A stretch of DNA of 64,000 nucleotides from an uncultured Rhizobium sp. Its GTDB lineage: Bacteria; Pseudomonadota; Alphaproteobacteria; Rhizobiales; Rhizobiaceae. The DNA is taken from positions 30,708 to 94,707 of the forward strand of contig CAMFHE010000022.1 in the NCBI GenBank assembly GCA_945952045.1, written 5' to 3'. Below the pieces are notes generated by a model. It worked only from the letters and a program-made list of their open reading frames with translations. It was not told the DNA's origin and did no database searches. The position numbers and the translations under genes were made by a program. Positions 20,039-28,899 of the stretch are shown piece after piece (the stretch's first letter is position 1; each line of letters opens with the position of its first letter).

Positions 20039-20785
20039 TCACGCCTCGGCAAAGCCGATCATGTCGCCGACGCGGATCGTCGTTTCACCCTCGACACTGC
20101 AAAGCGCACCGAAACCGCCTTCGCCATGCTGACTGATCTTGTGCAGTACCGCCGGCAGGAAGGACAGGTCATCGCCCTGGGCAAGCGCAGTGAATGTGCA
20201 ACGAGCACAGGGCTCGGTGAAGGTGATGATCGCGTCGCCGACGATCAGCTTGCGGCCGATCAGTTGGTGCTCGACCAAGCCGGTGACGTCCGGATCGGTC
20301 TCGACGACGATGTTGGGGCGAAAGCGGCGTGGATGCACCTCCTCCGGCTTGCCGAGAAGCGTGGCCAGCTCCTGCATGGAGGCTGTCGTCAAAAGATGAA
20401 TATCGGCACGCTGGTAGCGCGGCGCGATCTGGCCCTCGGCCTCTGAACCATAAGGCGCGTGCGGACGAAACGCCGCGGGAAAGCCGAGGAAACGGCTCGC
20501 CATGTCAGCCGCCTCAGCGGAATCGACAGCAAACCATCTGCCATCGCCATTGCCCACCTCTATACCATCCGCACCGATGCGCGAATGAAGGTTTGGCAAG
20601 GGCCGCCAGGGCTTGCGATTTTCCGGTGCGGCGATCTCGCCGCTTTCCGCCTCGACGATGCCCCAGAGACGGTCATACTCAAAACCGCCCGGCGAAAGCC
20701 GCGCCTCCTCCAGACGCTCGCCACCCATGGAACTGACGGGATATCTCCAAAGCTCGGTGACGCGGCCGAAAGATTGCATGCTCAT
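20039..20785 (-). CDS. MOSC domain protein
   Basis: The 248-residue product has an N-terminal MOSC beta-barrel (VTELWRYPVSSMGGERLEEA) and a MOSC core with the conserved Cys in TFTEPCARCTFTALAQGDD, preceded by RFRPNIVVETD. MOSC proteins are related to the molybdenum-cofactor sulfurase C-terminus and to YcbX/YiiM, which handle N-hydroxylated substrates with molybdenum cofactor. Its start overlaps the hydrolase stop by four bases, making it the last gene of the six-gene operon. Its presence hints that the imported substrate may carry an N-oxygenated group; that is inference. Confidence 0.85.
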   Translation of the reverse strand: MSMQSFGRVTELWRYPVSSMGGERLEEARLSPGGFEYDRLWGIVEAESGEIAAPENRKPWRPLPNLHSRIGADGIEVGNGDGRWFAVDSAEAADMASRFLGFPAAFRPHAPYGSEAEGQIAPRYQRADIHLLTTASMQELATLLGKPEEVHPRRFRPNIVVETDPDVTGLVEHQLIGRKLIVGDAIITFTEPCARCTFTALAQGDDLSFLPAVLHKISQHGEGGFGALCSVEGETTIRVGDMIGFAEA

Positions 20786-21651
20786 CCTTGCCGTGAGGAA
20801 CCGAGAACGGCTGAAAACCAGTGCTGCACGCTCGCCACCATCGCCCGGCCGTCATGGCCGACGCCGGGAACGATATCCTGCCGCACGGCGATACCATAGG
20901 ATTCCAGGTTCTTGCGCAAGGCCGCCATGCGCTGCAGCCGATTGGCCTCGGCCAGGCTTTCGGCGCCCGGCATCCACCAGCTGTCTTCAGGCGTCAGGCG
21001 GATTTCCCAGGTCTCCTTGTCTTCGCCGCCGATAACCATCTGAACCGGCACTTGCCACATCGCCTCGATATCCAGCACCTTGCCGAAGGTCGCTTCGAAA
21101 TTGCGCACGCCGACCCAGAAATCATGATCCGGATCCAGCAGCGTCACGATGCCGGGCGCGCCGATGGAGACACCCAGCAGCCGCTCGGGATGAATGTAAA
21201 AGAAGCGATGCGCAAAATGCCCGCCGCCGGAAAAGCCGTGCAGCAGAAAGCGATCCGAACGCAGGCGATAGCGTTCCGCTATCTCCGCCACCATATCGAG
21301 CAGCACCAGATCATAGGCGATGCCGCCATCGCGCATGAGCTTATAGCTGGATAGTTCGCCCGGCGCCGACATGCCGGCAGGGAAAAGCGGCGCCAGCACG
21401 ATGGCGCGCTCACGCTCGGCGAAGTCTTCAAAGCCATTGCGATAGGTTTCCGCCCAACGCGCCGTGCCATGAACAAGCACGGCGAGATCGAGCGCCTCGC
21501 TGCCCTGCTCGTCGTAATCGCGCGGCACATAGAGGCAATAGCAAAGCCGCGGCTCCATGCGGCTGGCGAAATAGGGTGTGCGACCGCGATCGTAAAAGCC
21601 GAGCCGGCCGGCCATGCCCCCTTCCCTGAGTGCTGCCTTCGCGAAATTCAT
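20782..21651 (-). CDS. alpha/beta hydrolase, paralogue of the 17514-18365 gene
   Basis: The 289-residue product has the nucleophile Ser141 in LLHGFSGGGHFAHRFF, the oxyanion motif in LAVLVHGTARW, and a C-terminal His in PGVGHDGRA. It is collinear with the hydrolase at 17514, differing mostly in surface segments. The start at 21651 overlaps the ABC ATPase stop by four bases, supporting coupled translation; an internal ATG at residue 13 is less likely. Two related hydrolases tied to one transporter suggest sequential or stereo-specific cleavage of imported molecules. Confidence 0.85.
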   Translation of the reverse strand: MNFAKAALREGGMAGRLGFYDRGRTPYFASRMEPRLCYCLYVPRDYDEQGSEALDLAVLVHGTARWAETYRNGFEDFAERERAIVLAPLFPAGMSAPGELSSYKLMRDGGIAYDLVLLDMVAEIAERYRLRSDRFLLHGFSGGGHFAHRFFYIHPERLLGVSIGAPGIVTLLDPDHDFWVGVRNFEATFGKVLDIEAMWQVPVQMVIGGEDKETWEIRLTPEDSWWMPGAESLAEANRLQRMAALRKNLESYGIAVRQDIVPGVGHDGRAMVASVQHWFSAVLGSSRQG

Positions 21652-23306
21652 GAACCCGCCGCCTGCTTCTGCGCCGCACTGGCAAAAGAGCGGTCGAGCA
21701 GCATGGCGGCATCGAGCAGACGCTGGGTGTAGGCATGCTGCGGCCGGTCGAAGACATCGTCACGCGCGCCGATCTCGACAATCCGGCCGTTTTCCATCAC
21801 CGCAACGCGGTCTGCCACCTGCTCCACTGCGCCGAGATCGTGGGAAACGAACAGGCAGGCAAAGCCGTAGCGCGCCTGCAGGTCGCGAAACAGCTTCAGG
21901 ATCTGTTTCTGCACCGTCATGTCGAGCGCCGAAACCGGCTCGTCGGCGACGACGAAGGCGGGACGGCCGACAATGGCGCGGGCGATTGCCACGCGCTGGC
22001 GCTGGCCGCCGGAAAGCTGATGCGGAAAGCGGTCGGCGAATTCCGGCGCGAGGCCGACTTCTGCAAAGACGTCCCGCACCCGCTCCTGCCGCCCGGCGCG
22101 ATCGAGGCTCGGATCGAGTTTTAGCGGCTCCCCGACGATATCGGCTGTGCGTTGGCGCGGATCGAGCGAAGAATAGGGATCCTGGAAGACGATCTGGATT
22201 GCCTGCCGCAAGGCGCGGCTTGTCCCGTTGCGACCATAGGCAAGCGGCTGGCCGCGAAACGCCATGCTGCCGCCAGAGGGTGTGACCAGACCGACGATGG
22301 CGCGTCCAAGCGTCGTCTTGCCAGAGCCGGAAGCGCCCACCAGCGCCAGCGTTTCGCCGCGGTTGATCGTCAGGTCGACGCCATGAACGGCGCGTTTTCC
22401 CGTGCTCTTGCTGAACAGTGTGGCGCGGCCGGGATAATCGATAACGATGTCCTTGAGTTCGATCAGCGGCTCGGCGGCAGTCTGAGCCAGACGTACGCCG
22501 CCGGCGCTACGGCGCGGCAGGGCATCGACAAGGCGCTTGGTATAATCATGTTTTGGCGCATGCAGTACCTCGGCGCTGTCGCCTTGCTCCACCGCCCTGC
22601 CCTTGTGCATGACGACGACATTGCGAACATAGTGGGAGACCATGCCGAGATCGTGGCTGATCAGCAGCACCGATGTGTTGTTTTCCTGGGTCAGTTCCAC
22701 CATCAGATCCAAGACGTCGCGCTGGATCAGCGTGTCGAGCGCCGTGGTCGGTTCGTCGGCGATCAGCAATGCCGGCTTGAGAAGCATGACCGAGGCAAGC
22801 ATGATGCGCTGGCGCATGCCGCCGGAAAATTCGTGCGGATAGGCAGCGAGACAGCGCTGCGGATCCTGGATGCGGATACGCTCCAGCATCGCAAGGCTGC
22901 GGTCGCGGATCTCGCCCTTGCCAAGCTGGCGGTGCAGCGCCAACCCCTCGGCCATCTGCTGGCCAATGGTCATCGAAGGGTTGAGCGACACCATCGGCTC
23001 CTGGAACACCATGCCGATCTCGGCGCCCCTGATGTCGCGCAGTTTCGACGGCGGCAGCGTCGTCAGATCGGTCCCGCGCAGACGGATCCGGCTTTCAGGC
23101 GCAACCACGAAAGGCGGCGGCAACAGGCCGAGCACCGAGCGCGCCGCCATGGTCTTGCCGGAGCCGGATTCGCCGACCAGAGCCAGCATCTCGCCGACCG
23201 GCAGCGCGAAATTCAGATCGTCGACGACAGTGAAGCCGCTGCGGTCGATCCGTACCGACAGGTTTTCGACGCTGAGGATGGTCTCTTTTTCGCTTGCAAC
23301 GGCCAT
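21648..23306 (-). CDS. fused dual ABC transporter ATPase (DppD-DppF type)
   Basis: The 552-residue product has two complete nucleotide-binding domains in one chain. The first has Walker A GESGSGKT, signature FSGGMRQR and Walker B LLIADEPTTALD. The second has GASGSGKT, LSGGQRQR and VVADEPVSALD. Each is followed by the oligopeptide-transporter C-terminal stretch (for example HDYTKRLVDALP and QHAYTQRLLDAA). The ATG at 23306 lies five bases after the permease stop; the frame is open further upstream but that part overlaps the permease gene. It powers the import system. Confidence 0.93.
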   Translation of the reverse strand: MAVASEKETILSVENLSVRIDRSGFTVVDDLNFALPVGEMLALVGESGSGKTMAARSVLGLLPPPFVVAPESRIRLRGTDLTTLPPSKLRDIRGAEIGMVFQEPMVSLNPSMTIGQQMAEGLALHRQLGKGEIRDRSLAMLERIRIQDPQRCLAAYPHEFSGGMRQRIMLASVMLLKPALLIADEPTTALDTLIQRDVLDLMVELTQENNTSVLLISHDLGMVSHYVRNVVVMHKGRAVEQGDSAEVLHAPKHDYTKRLVDALPRRSAGGVRLAQTAAEPLIELKDIVIDYPGRATLFSKSTGKRAVHGVDLTINRGETLALVGASGSGKTTLGRAIVGLVTPSGGSMAFRGQPLAYGRNGTSRALRQAIQIVFQDPYSSLDPRQRTADIVGEPLKLDPSLDRAGRQERVRDVFAEVGLAPEFADRFPHQLSGGQRQRVAIARAIVGRPAFVVADEPVSALDMTVQKQILKLFRDLQARYGFACLFVSHDLGAVEQVADRVAVMENGRIVEIGARDDVFDRPQHAYTQRLLDAAMLLDRSFASAAQKQAAGS

Positions 23307-23310
23307 GGGA

Positions 23311-24144
23311 TCAATCCTGCATCTTCGGGTCGAGCCAGTCGCGCACCGCATCGCCGAGAAGATTAACGCCAAGCAGCGTGATCGAGATGCAGAGGCCGGG
23401 CAGAATGACGATATGCGGAGCCTGGTTGATATAAGGCCGGCCGGTCGAGAGCATGTTGCCCCAGCTCGGCGCCGGCGGCGGCACGCCGAGGCCGAGAAAC
23501 GAGAGCGCGCTTTCCGACAGCACCACCCAGCCGAACATCGTCGTGGCCAGCACCATGACCGGCGCCACGCAATTCGGCAGCACATGCCGCAGCATGGTGA
23601 CGATTTCGCTATTGCCCATCACCCGCGACGCCTCGATATATTCCCGCTCGCGGATCGACAGAACCGTGCCACGCACGACACGCACCGCAACCGGCATATA
23701 GGCGATGCCGAGCGCGATGATGATACCGTTTCGGCTGGTGCCGAACACGGCCATGAAACCCAAAGCCAGGAGCAGGCCGGGAAAGGCGAGCAGCGCATCG
23801 TTGACCATCATCAGCAGTCGATCCGTCCAACCGCGCAGAAAACCGGCGAGGATGCCGAGGATAGTGCCGAAGACGATGGCGAAGACGACTGTCGAAAAGG
23901 CGATCCAGGCGCTGGTGCGCGCACCGTATATCAGCCGGCTGAGGATATCGCGACCGAACTCGTCGGCGCCGAGCAGATGGCTTGCAGACGGCCCCTTGAG
24001 GCGGGCGAGAAGATCGAGCTTCAGCGGATCGTATGGCGCAAGCCAGGGCCCGAAGATCGCCACGAACAGCAAAAGTCCGACGAAGACGATGCCGATCAGG
24101 CCGTTGAACCGCAATGCGGGAATGCGAAGAGCCCTTGCGATCAT
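23311..24144 (-). CDS. ABC permease (DppC type)
   Basis: The 277-residue product starts MIARALRIPALRF. A first membrane helix (GLIGIVFVGLLLFVAIFGPWL) precedes the oppC-N motif LLGADEFGRDILSRLIYGART and the EAA loop (YIEASRVMGNSEIVTMLRHVLPN), and the protein ends LGDAVRDWLDPKMQD. The ATG at 24144 overlaps the preceding permease stop by four bases; a longer frame upstream is an out-of-frame reading of that gene. It pairs with the DppB-type permease. Confidence 0.93.
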   Translation of the reverse strand: MIARALRIPALRFNGLIGIVFVGLLLFVAIFGPWLAPYDPLKLDLLARLKGPSASHLLGADEFGRDILSRLIYGARTSAWIAFSTVVFAIVFGTILGILAGFLRGWTDRLLMMVNDALLAFPGLLLALGFMAVFGTSRNGIIIALGIAYMPVAVRVVRGTVLSIREREYIEASRVMGNSEIVTMLRHVLPNCVAPVMVLATTMFGWVVLSESALSFLGLGVPPPAPSWGNMLSTGRPYINQAPHIVILPGLCISITLLGVNLLGDAVRDWLDPKMQD

Positions 24145-25082
24145 GCCGTCACCCTTGGATCGAGGAGCGGATAGAGGAGATCGACCAACAGGTTGACCAC
24201 CACATAGATGAAGGCCGTAAACAGCAGGCAGCCCTGCACCACGGGATAATCGCGGGCATAGATGCCATCCACCAGCAGGCGGCCGAGGCCTGGAATGGTA
24301 AAGACCGTTTCGATGACGGCAATATTGGCGAGCAGGCTGCCGAGAACGAGGCCGATCAGCGTCATAGTCGGCGCAAAGGCGTTCTTGAAGGCATGACGCC
24401 ATATGACGGCCGCTTCCGACAGGCCTTTGGCGCGCGCATGGGTGATGTATTCCAGCCGGGCCACCTCGATGGTGCTCGCCCGCGCCATGCGGGTAATCGA
24501 GCCGGATTCGACAAGAACCAGCGTGACGACCGGCAGGATGATATAAAGCAAGGCGCTGCCGAAATCGCGGCTGAACGGCACGTAACCGACGACCGGCAGC
24601 CAGCCGAGCGTCAGGCCGAAGATCAGAAGCAGCATCAGCCCGGCCCAGAAACTCGGGATCGACAACAGCAGCGTCGAGACTGCGATCACGGCAATATCGC
24701 CGCTGCGGTTCTGCCGCCAGGCGGCAAACATGCCGGCCGGCACGGCGATGACGGTGGCGAAGGCGACAGCGATCAGAACAATGGTCGCCGAAACGGAGAA
24801 GCGTTCGAGGATCAGCGGCAGCACGGCTTGGCCGGTAGAAATCGACTGGCCGAAATCGCCCGTCAGCACATTGCCCAGCCAATAGAGATATTGCAGCACG
24901 ATCGGCTTATCGAGCCCCATTTCGGCGCGCAGCGCTTCCACCTGCCCCGGCTGTGCAAGATCGCCCAGCAACAGCGTCGCCGGATCACCGGGTATCATGC
25001 GCATCAGCGCAAAAACGATGATCGAAACGAGAAACAAGGTCGGGATCGACGAGGCGATCCGGCTCAGGATGAAGCGGACCAA
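24141..25082 (-). CDS. ABC permease (DppB type)
   Basis: The 313-residue product has an N-terminal helix (SIPTLFLVSIIVFALMRMIPGDPATLLLG) typical of DppB/OppB and five further helices. The EAA loop is seen in YITHARAKGLSEAAVIWRHAFKNAFAPT, and the C-terminus FIYVVVNLLVDLLYPLLDPRV is canonical. Its 5' end overlaps the C45 gene by 19 bases, so the genes are one transcription unit. Confidence 0.93.
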   Translation of the reverse strand: MVRFILSRIASSIPTLFLVSIIVFALMRMIPGDPATLLLGDLAQPGQVEALRAEMGLDKPIVLQYLYWLGNVLTGDFGQSISTGQAVLPLILERFSVSATIVLIAVAFATVIAVPAGMFAAWRQNRSGDIAVIAVSTLLLSIPSFWAGLMLLLIFGLTLGWLPVVGYVPFSRDFGSALLYIILPVVTLVLVESGSITRMARASTIEVARLEYITHARAKGLSEAAVIWRHAFKNAFAPTMTLIGLVLGSLLANIAVIETVFTIPGLGRLLVDGIYARDYPVVQGCLLFTAFIYVVVNLLVDLLYPLLDPRVTA

Positions 25083-26248
25083 CGGCTTTCCTCCTCGCTG
25101 CTGCTTTGGGTAGTGCCCGCCGCCCGGGCAAGCGCACCCTCCTCCATCGTCAGTTCGTAACGCGTGAATGTGCGATTGATGGCGGGAAGCGGCACTACCT
25201 CCATGATGCCCTTGGCGGGCTCACAAAGGATCATCGCCACCGTCGCGGAGAGATTACCGCCCTCCTTGGCTATGGGCGCGCGGCAGACACAGAAGGGCGC
25301 GGCGAAATCGTCGAAGAAGGCGCGCTTGAGATCGTCGATGCCGAGCTTGCCGCCGGTTTCCGTCAGGATTTTCTGGACGCGATGGTCGCGGTAGAGGCTG
25401 TCGGGAACGCTGGCGAGGCCGGTTTCCTTCAGCTTCGACAGCGCAACTGCGCTTTGCCAATGATTGGCATGCACGATCATGCCGTTTTGCGGATAGATCG
25501 GGAAGACCTCGTCGGGCGCACATTCGAGATCGACTGCATAACCCTCGGCCGTGCTGAGCATCATATTGTTGGAGCAGGATTTCGGTGTGATGGCGACGAC
25601 ACGCAACGCCAGCGCAAAATGCTGCGCCTCCAATGCCCGGCGACGGATGAAGGGCAAGGGAATTCCCATGTCGCGATAATCGCGGTCGCTTTCCAGATAG
25701 TTAGCGGTGATGGTGATGCCGGCGGCGTTGAAGCCGCTGCGGGCCAGGCCGCCGGCCTCGGTGAAGGTCAGGATGTCCGGGCCGTCGTCACGCAGGATAC
25801 GCAGAACGATCGAGGTATCGGCGCATTCGGCGCGCCAGTCCCAGTTCTGTCCGTGAATGACAGTGCCGTCGCGCGTCACTTCAGGCAGCAGCACGGCGCC
25901 GGTGCAGCCATCCGGCTCTTCATCGGCAACGCCCGCCTCCAGCCTTGCCAGTTGCAGCACCTCGGTGCGGGCATTGACGAGCACGATGGCCGAAAGGTCG
26001 ATGCCGGCGCCTTCGGCGATGCCTTCCATCTCCGTCACCAGATCGGGCGCCCAATCGCGAATGCGCGGCAGAAATGCGGTGACCAACCGCTCGATATTGG
26101 CATCGTCGAAACCGAGGCGGTGCAACTGGTCGGTATAGAGCCCGGCCGAAAGACGGATGCGCTCGCGCGCCGTCTCGCCATAGATACGGCCGCGCTGACG
26201 CGGCGCGCCGCTGATCTCGACCAGGGGAAAGGGAGTGATCTGACCCAT
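25064..26248 (-). CDS. C45-family (acyl-CoA:6-APA acyltransferase-like) Ntn hydrolase
   Basis: The 394-residue product is in the peptidase C45 / penicillin acyltransferase-like family. The likely autoprocessed nucleophile is Cys115 in EEPDGCTGAVLLPE, followed by the family block DGTVIHGQNWDW and by SNNMMLSTAEGYAVDLE. Such enzymes cleave themselves before the Cys and then hydrolyse or transfer acyl groups on amides. No signal peptide is seen, so it is probably cytoplasmic. It is the first gene of the operon with the ABC permeases, suggesting that an imported N-acyl amide or peptide is deacylated. It is divergent from the GntR regulator. The substrate is unknown. Confidence 0.88.
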   Translation of the reverse strand: MGQITPFPLVEISGAPRQRGRIYGETARERIRLSAGLYTDQLHRLGFDDANIERLVTAFLPRIRDWAPDLVTEMEGIAEGAGIDLSAIVLVNARTEVLQLARLEAGVADEEPDGCTGAVLLPEVTRDGTVIHGQNWDWRAECADTSIVLRILRDDGPDILTFTEAGGLARSGFNAAGITITANYLESDRDYRDMGIPLPFIRRRALEAQHFALALRVVAITPKSCSNNMMLSTAEGYAVDLECAPDEVFPIYPQNGMIVHANHWQSAVALSKLKETGLASVPDSLYRDHRVQKILTETGGKLGIDDLKRAFFDDFAAPFCVCRAPIAKEGGNLSATVAMILCEPAKGIMEVVPLPAINRTFTRYELTMEEGALARAAGTTQSSSEEESRWSASS

Positions 26249-26274
26249 ATGCGCTACCTTCGTTTCCGTCTTTC

Positions 26275-26338
26275 AATGCAGCATAATGCATTTTGTAGAT
26301 ATGAAAAGCATAAAAAATGAAAAATGCGGAGTCGCATT
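26275..26338. promoter_or_regulatory. paired inverted repeats between the C45 and GntR genes
   Basis: AATGCA-N6-TGCATT lies at 26275-26292 and AATGCG-N4-CGCATT at 26323-26338, with centres 47 bp apart. A further AATGCA half-site occurs near 26356. The repeats occupy the divergent promoter region and are good candidate operators for the adjacent GntR-type regulator. Confidence 0.55.
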
Positions 26339-26382
26339 GCGTTGCAGGCGCGCTATAATGCAAGCGTGAAATGAGGACGTTC

Positions 26383-27315
26383 ATGGAAGACATGGAATTA
26401 TCGCAAACCGCGCAGGCGGATGGGCCGAGCACGCTGCAGCTCGATCTGGCGCGGCGGATCATCGATCGCATTCGCGATGCGGACTTGCGCGTCGGCACGC
26501 GCATCTCGGCGCCGGAGCTGGCTAGACTGTTCGGCGTGTCGCGCTCGCCGATCTCGGGCGCACTCGAACTCCTTGTGGAAAAGGGCGTGCTGCAGCCGAT
26601 GGAAAAGCGTGGACTGCGCGTGGCGCGCGATGTCTCGACGCTCGATCTCAGCGAAATCCTGCCGAATTCACCGATCGAGGATCTCTATCGCCAGATGCTG
26701 CGCGAACGGGCGCAAAACGAGTTGCCGCAGGAAGTGTCCGAAGCCGAGCTCATTCCCCGCTATGGTGTCTCTCGCGGCATCGTGCGCAAGCTCCTTATGC
26801 GGTTTGCCGCCGAAGGCCTGGCGCAACGCCTGCCCGGCCATGGCTGGCGCTTCGTCGATACGCTGGATGGCGAGGAAGCCTACCGGGAAAGCTATGAATT
26901 CCGCGCCATCGTCGAATGTTCGGCGCTGCGCACGCCGAATTTCAAGGTGGACGCCGAAATCGCCGCGCAGATCCGCCGTGCCCATGAGCGCATTCTGGAC
27001 GATCCCGCCAGCCGTTCGGGCAGCGACGAATGGTTCCGCGTCAACGCCTTCTTCCATGAAAATCTGGCCGGCTTTTCCGGAAACCGCTTCCTCACCGATG
27101 CAATTCGCCACCAGAACAACCTGCGCCGCATGCAGGAATCCGCCGCCTTCTTCGAGCTGCCGGCGAAGCGAATCGAACAATCCTGTCGCGAACATCTCGC
27201 TATCCTCGACGCCGTCGAACGCGGCAATGTCGAATGGGCCGAGGCGCTGCTGCGCCAGCATCTAAAGCAGGCATCGGAATATGGGTTGAACGGCAAGGGT
27301 AACATTCCTGCCTGA
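26383..27315 (+). CDS. GntR-type regulator with two HTH segments and FCD domain
   Basis: The product of about 310 residues begins with a GntR winged helix (ISAPELARLFGVSRSPISGALELLVEKGVLQ, wing KRGLRVARD). A second HTH-like segment follows (VSEAELIPRYGVSRGIVRKLLMRFAAEGLAQ with wing GHGWRFVDT) and then a C-terminal FCD effector domain (FHENLAGFSGNRFLTDAIRHQ, EHLAILDAVERGNVEWAEALL). Ordinary FadR-type members have one HTH, so the duplication is unusual. GAGG six bases upstream favours the ATG at 26383 over 26371. It is divergent from the C45-ABC operon and probably represses it until a substrate-derived ligand binds. Confidence 0.88.
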   Translation: MEDMELSQTAQADGPSTLQLDLARRIIDRIRDADLRVGTRISAPELARLFGVSRSPISGALELLVEKGVLQPMEKRGLRVARDVSTLDLSEILPNSPIEDLYRQMLRERAQNELPQEVSEAELIPRYGVSRGIVRKLLMRFAAEGLAQRLPGHGWRFVDTLDGEEAYRESYEFRAIVECSALRTPNFKVDAEIAAQIRRAHERILDDPASRSGSDEWFRVNAFFHENLAGFSGNRFLTDAIRHQNNLRRMQESAAFFELPAKRIEQSCREHLAILDAVERGNVEWAEALLRQHLKQASEYGLNGKGNIPA

Positions 27316-27725
27316 CCGCCCACGCGTTTGCGCCTCATTCCAGTATTTTTGCCATACGCCGACGAGATCGAAGGCTTTTGCCGCCTACGCCTTGTCCCGC
27401 GCGATATGGGCAGGGCAAAAAGGCAGGAAATACAGCGTCTAGCCGATCGCGTGGAAATCGAAGAGAAATCGGCGAGCGAAATCACGGCAGCCTGATCCCG
27501 GCCCCTTAGTACAATCGGCAAGAAAATTCAGGTCCCGCAAACGTAACGAACTCACCGCCTGGGACGCGACCACTTTTTTCGCCCCGCGTCATCGGCGGCC
27601 TCTATTGCGTCGATGTCGGCTATAACCGCCAGAAGCGCGCCGATGCGATCGCGGCGCAGGCAGAGAACCTCGCCGGCGATGTCACGTTATCTTCAGGTTA
27701 ACGGTTGTAGGTTAACTCGGCTGAC
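27316..27725. other. non-coding stretch with decayed coding traces
   Basis: No intact gene is present. The stretch near 27580-27700 reads VIGGLYCVDVGYNRQKRADA in one plus frame and ends at a stop after about 40 residues. This faintly resembles the start of endonuclease V proteins but is too short to assign. The segment ends at the left inverted repeat of the IS element. Confidence 0.4.
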
Positions 27726-27789
27726 TGTTGATTTGCACTGAGGGCTGACCCGGGATTAGATTGAAGCCCCCGCGCTGGACCAGCGAAAC

Positions 27790-28560
27790 GCTTCAAACTA
27801 AGCCATCTGCTGGGCGTGTTGGGTGTCGAATTCTTTTGGCGATCTGTAGCCTAGGCCGAGTGCAGGGGATTGCCATTATAGATATCCTCGATGATCCGGG
27901 GCAAGCGTTCTGCCACGTCTGCGAAGGTCTCGTAGCCAGCGTGTAAATGTCCTCGACTTTCAGGGCCTACATAAAGCTCTGTGCCTGAGCAGTGTGATTA
28001 GGGTTGCCGACGGCGCTCATGGAACCCTGCAGACCGGCGGCATCGAACGCTCGTCGACAGGTCTCGCTTGCGTATTGGCATCCGCGGTCCGTTTGGTGGA
28101 TGCAGCCGGGTGGAGGCTGTCTGTTCTCAAGCGCTGAACGCAAAGCTACAAATACTAGCGGCGTATCCAGGCTTTTTGCCAGGCGATAGCCAACGGCGAT
28201 GCGGATGTACCTGAAGTCCGCCACCCAGACCATGTCAGGCCGCGTCGGGATCACATTGCGATAAAGGTTCGGGTAGATCGGTGAATCATGGTTGCTATCC
28301 GTCGTGAGAACATGCCGCTTACGAGCCTTGATCCCGAGGCCATTGGTTCGCATGACGCGGGCAACACGCTTGTGATTGACGAGGTGGGCTCTTCGTTGAG
28401 GCTCGTGCGTTACGCGTCGATATCCATAGCAGGACAATTCGTCCTGGATGTTCTCGATGATCGCAGCGAGCTCGGCTTCGCCGAGATTCAAAGCCCTTGC
28501 CGTGGATCGATAGTAAAGCGTGCTTCTCTGGAGGTCGATCACTTCGCATCCCCAGCCTGA
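27790..28560 (-). pseudogene. IS3-family transposase orfB, broken
   Basis: The integrase-type orfB is recognisable from VIDLQRSTLYYRSTARALNL through DELSCYGYRRVTHE, RPDMVWVADFRYI, CIHQTDRGCQYASE and MSAVGNPNHTAQAQSFM. The catalytic region is damaged. After YRLAKSLDTPLVFVALRSAL several residues around the second Asp region are missing. A TAG follows SFM, and the C-terminal part (ETFADVAERLPRIIEDIYNG, then SPKEFDTQHAQQMA) continues only after frameshifts. The element cannot make active transposase. Confidence 0.85.
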
Positions 28561-28899
28561 TAGAGCAGGCCGCGGGCCGGTGACGATGGAACACTTTTCG
28601 TTGCCTCCGGCGATCGGCTAGCGCAGAGTTTTTTCACGGGTCCAGTTCCATCGTGGTCTGGCCGACTTTACGTTCGAGCGCCACACTGTGAGCCTGTTAC
28701 TCAGCAATGACGCTCACTCCGCCTCTCCATCGTTCAGCTCACCATGATCGAACTGCGTAAGCCACTACTGGATGAGGTTAGCCGAGACACCATAGGTGCG
28801 CTGCGCACCGCGCCTCTAAATGACGCCGTTACGGATATCTTGGCAAAGCTGCAATTTGAACGGCGCCGAAAGCCGTCGATAGGGACCTCGGGACTTCAT
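28560..28899 (-). pseudogene. IS3-family orfA, broken
   Basis: Starting at the ATG at 28899 the frame reads MKSRGPYRRLSAPFKLQLCQ and continues with RRGAQRTYGVSANLIQ, which is the HTH part of IS3 orfA. It contains in-frame stops (after NGVI and after SANLIQ) and a decayed leucine-zipper region. The helper protein is therefore not made. Confidence 0.75.

Noticed and set aside
22152..23366. Long plus-strand open frame (404 codons) opposite the ABC ATPase
   Set aside because: It is antisense to an ATPase with two full sets of ABC motifs; the reading is Arg/His-rich with no family resemblance, as expected for GC-rich antisense frames.
23366..24882. N-terminal extension of the DppC-type permease up to 24882
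   Set aside because: The first 246 codons are an out-of-frame reading of the upstream permease; the real start at 24144 overlaps that permease stop.
25106..26320. Long plus-strand open frame (404 codons) opposite the C45 gene
   Set aside because: It is antisense to a gene with recognisable C45 motifs, and its own sequence has no domain features.
27580..27710. Possible endonuclease V fragment
   Set aside because: Only about 40 residues with faint resemblance; too little for a feature call.
28288..28560. Plus-strand frame inside the IS element
   Set aside because: It is antisense to recognisable IS3 orfB sequence.
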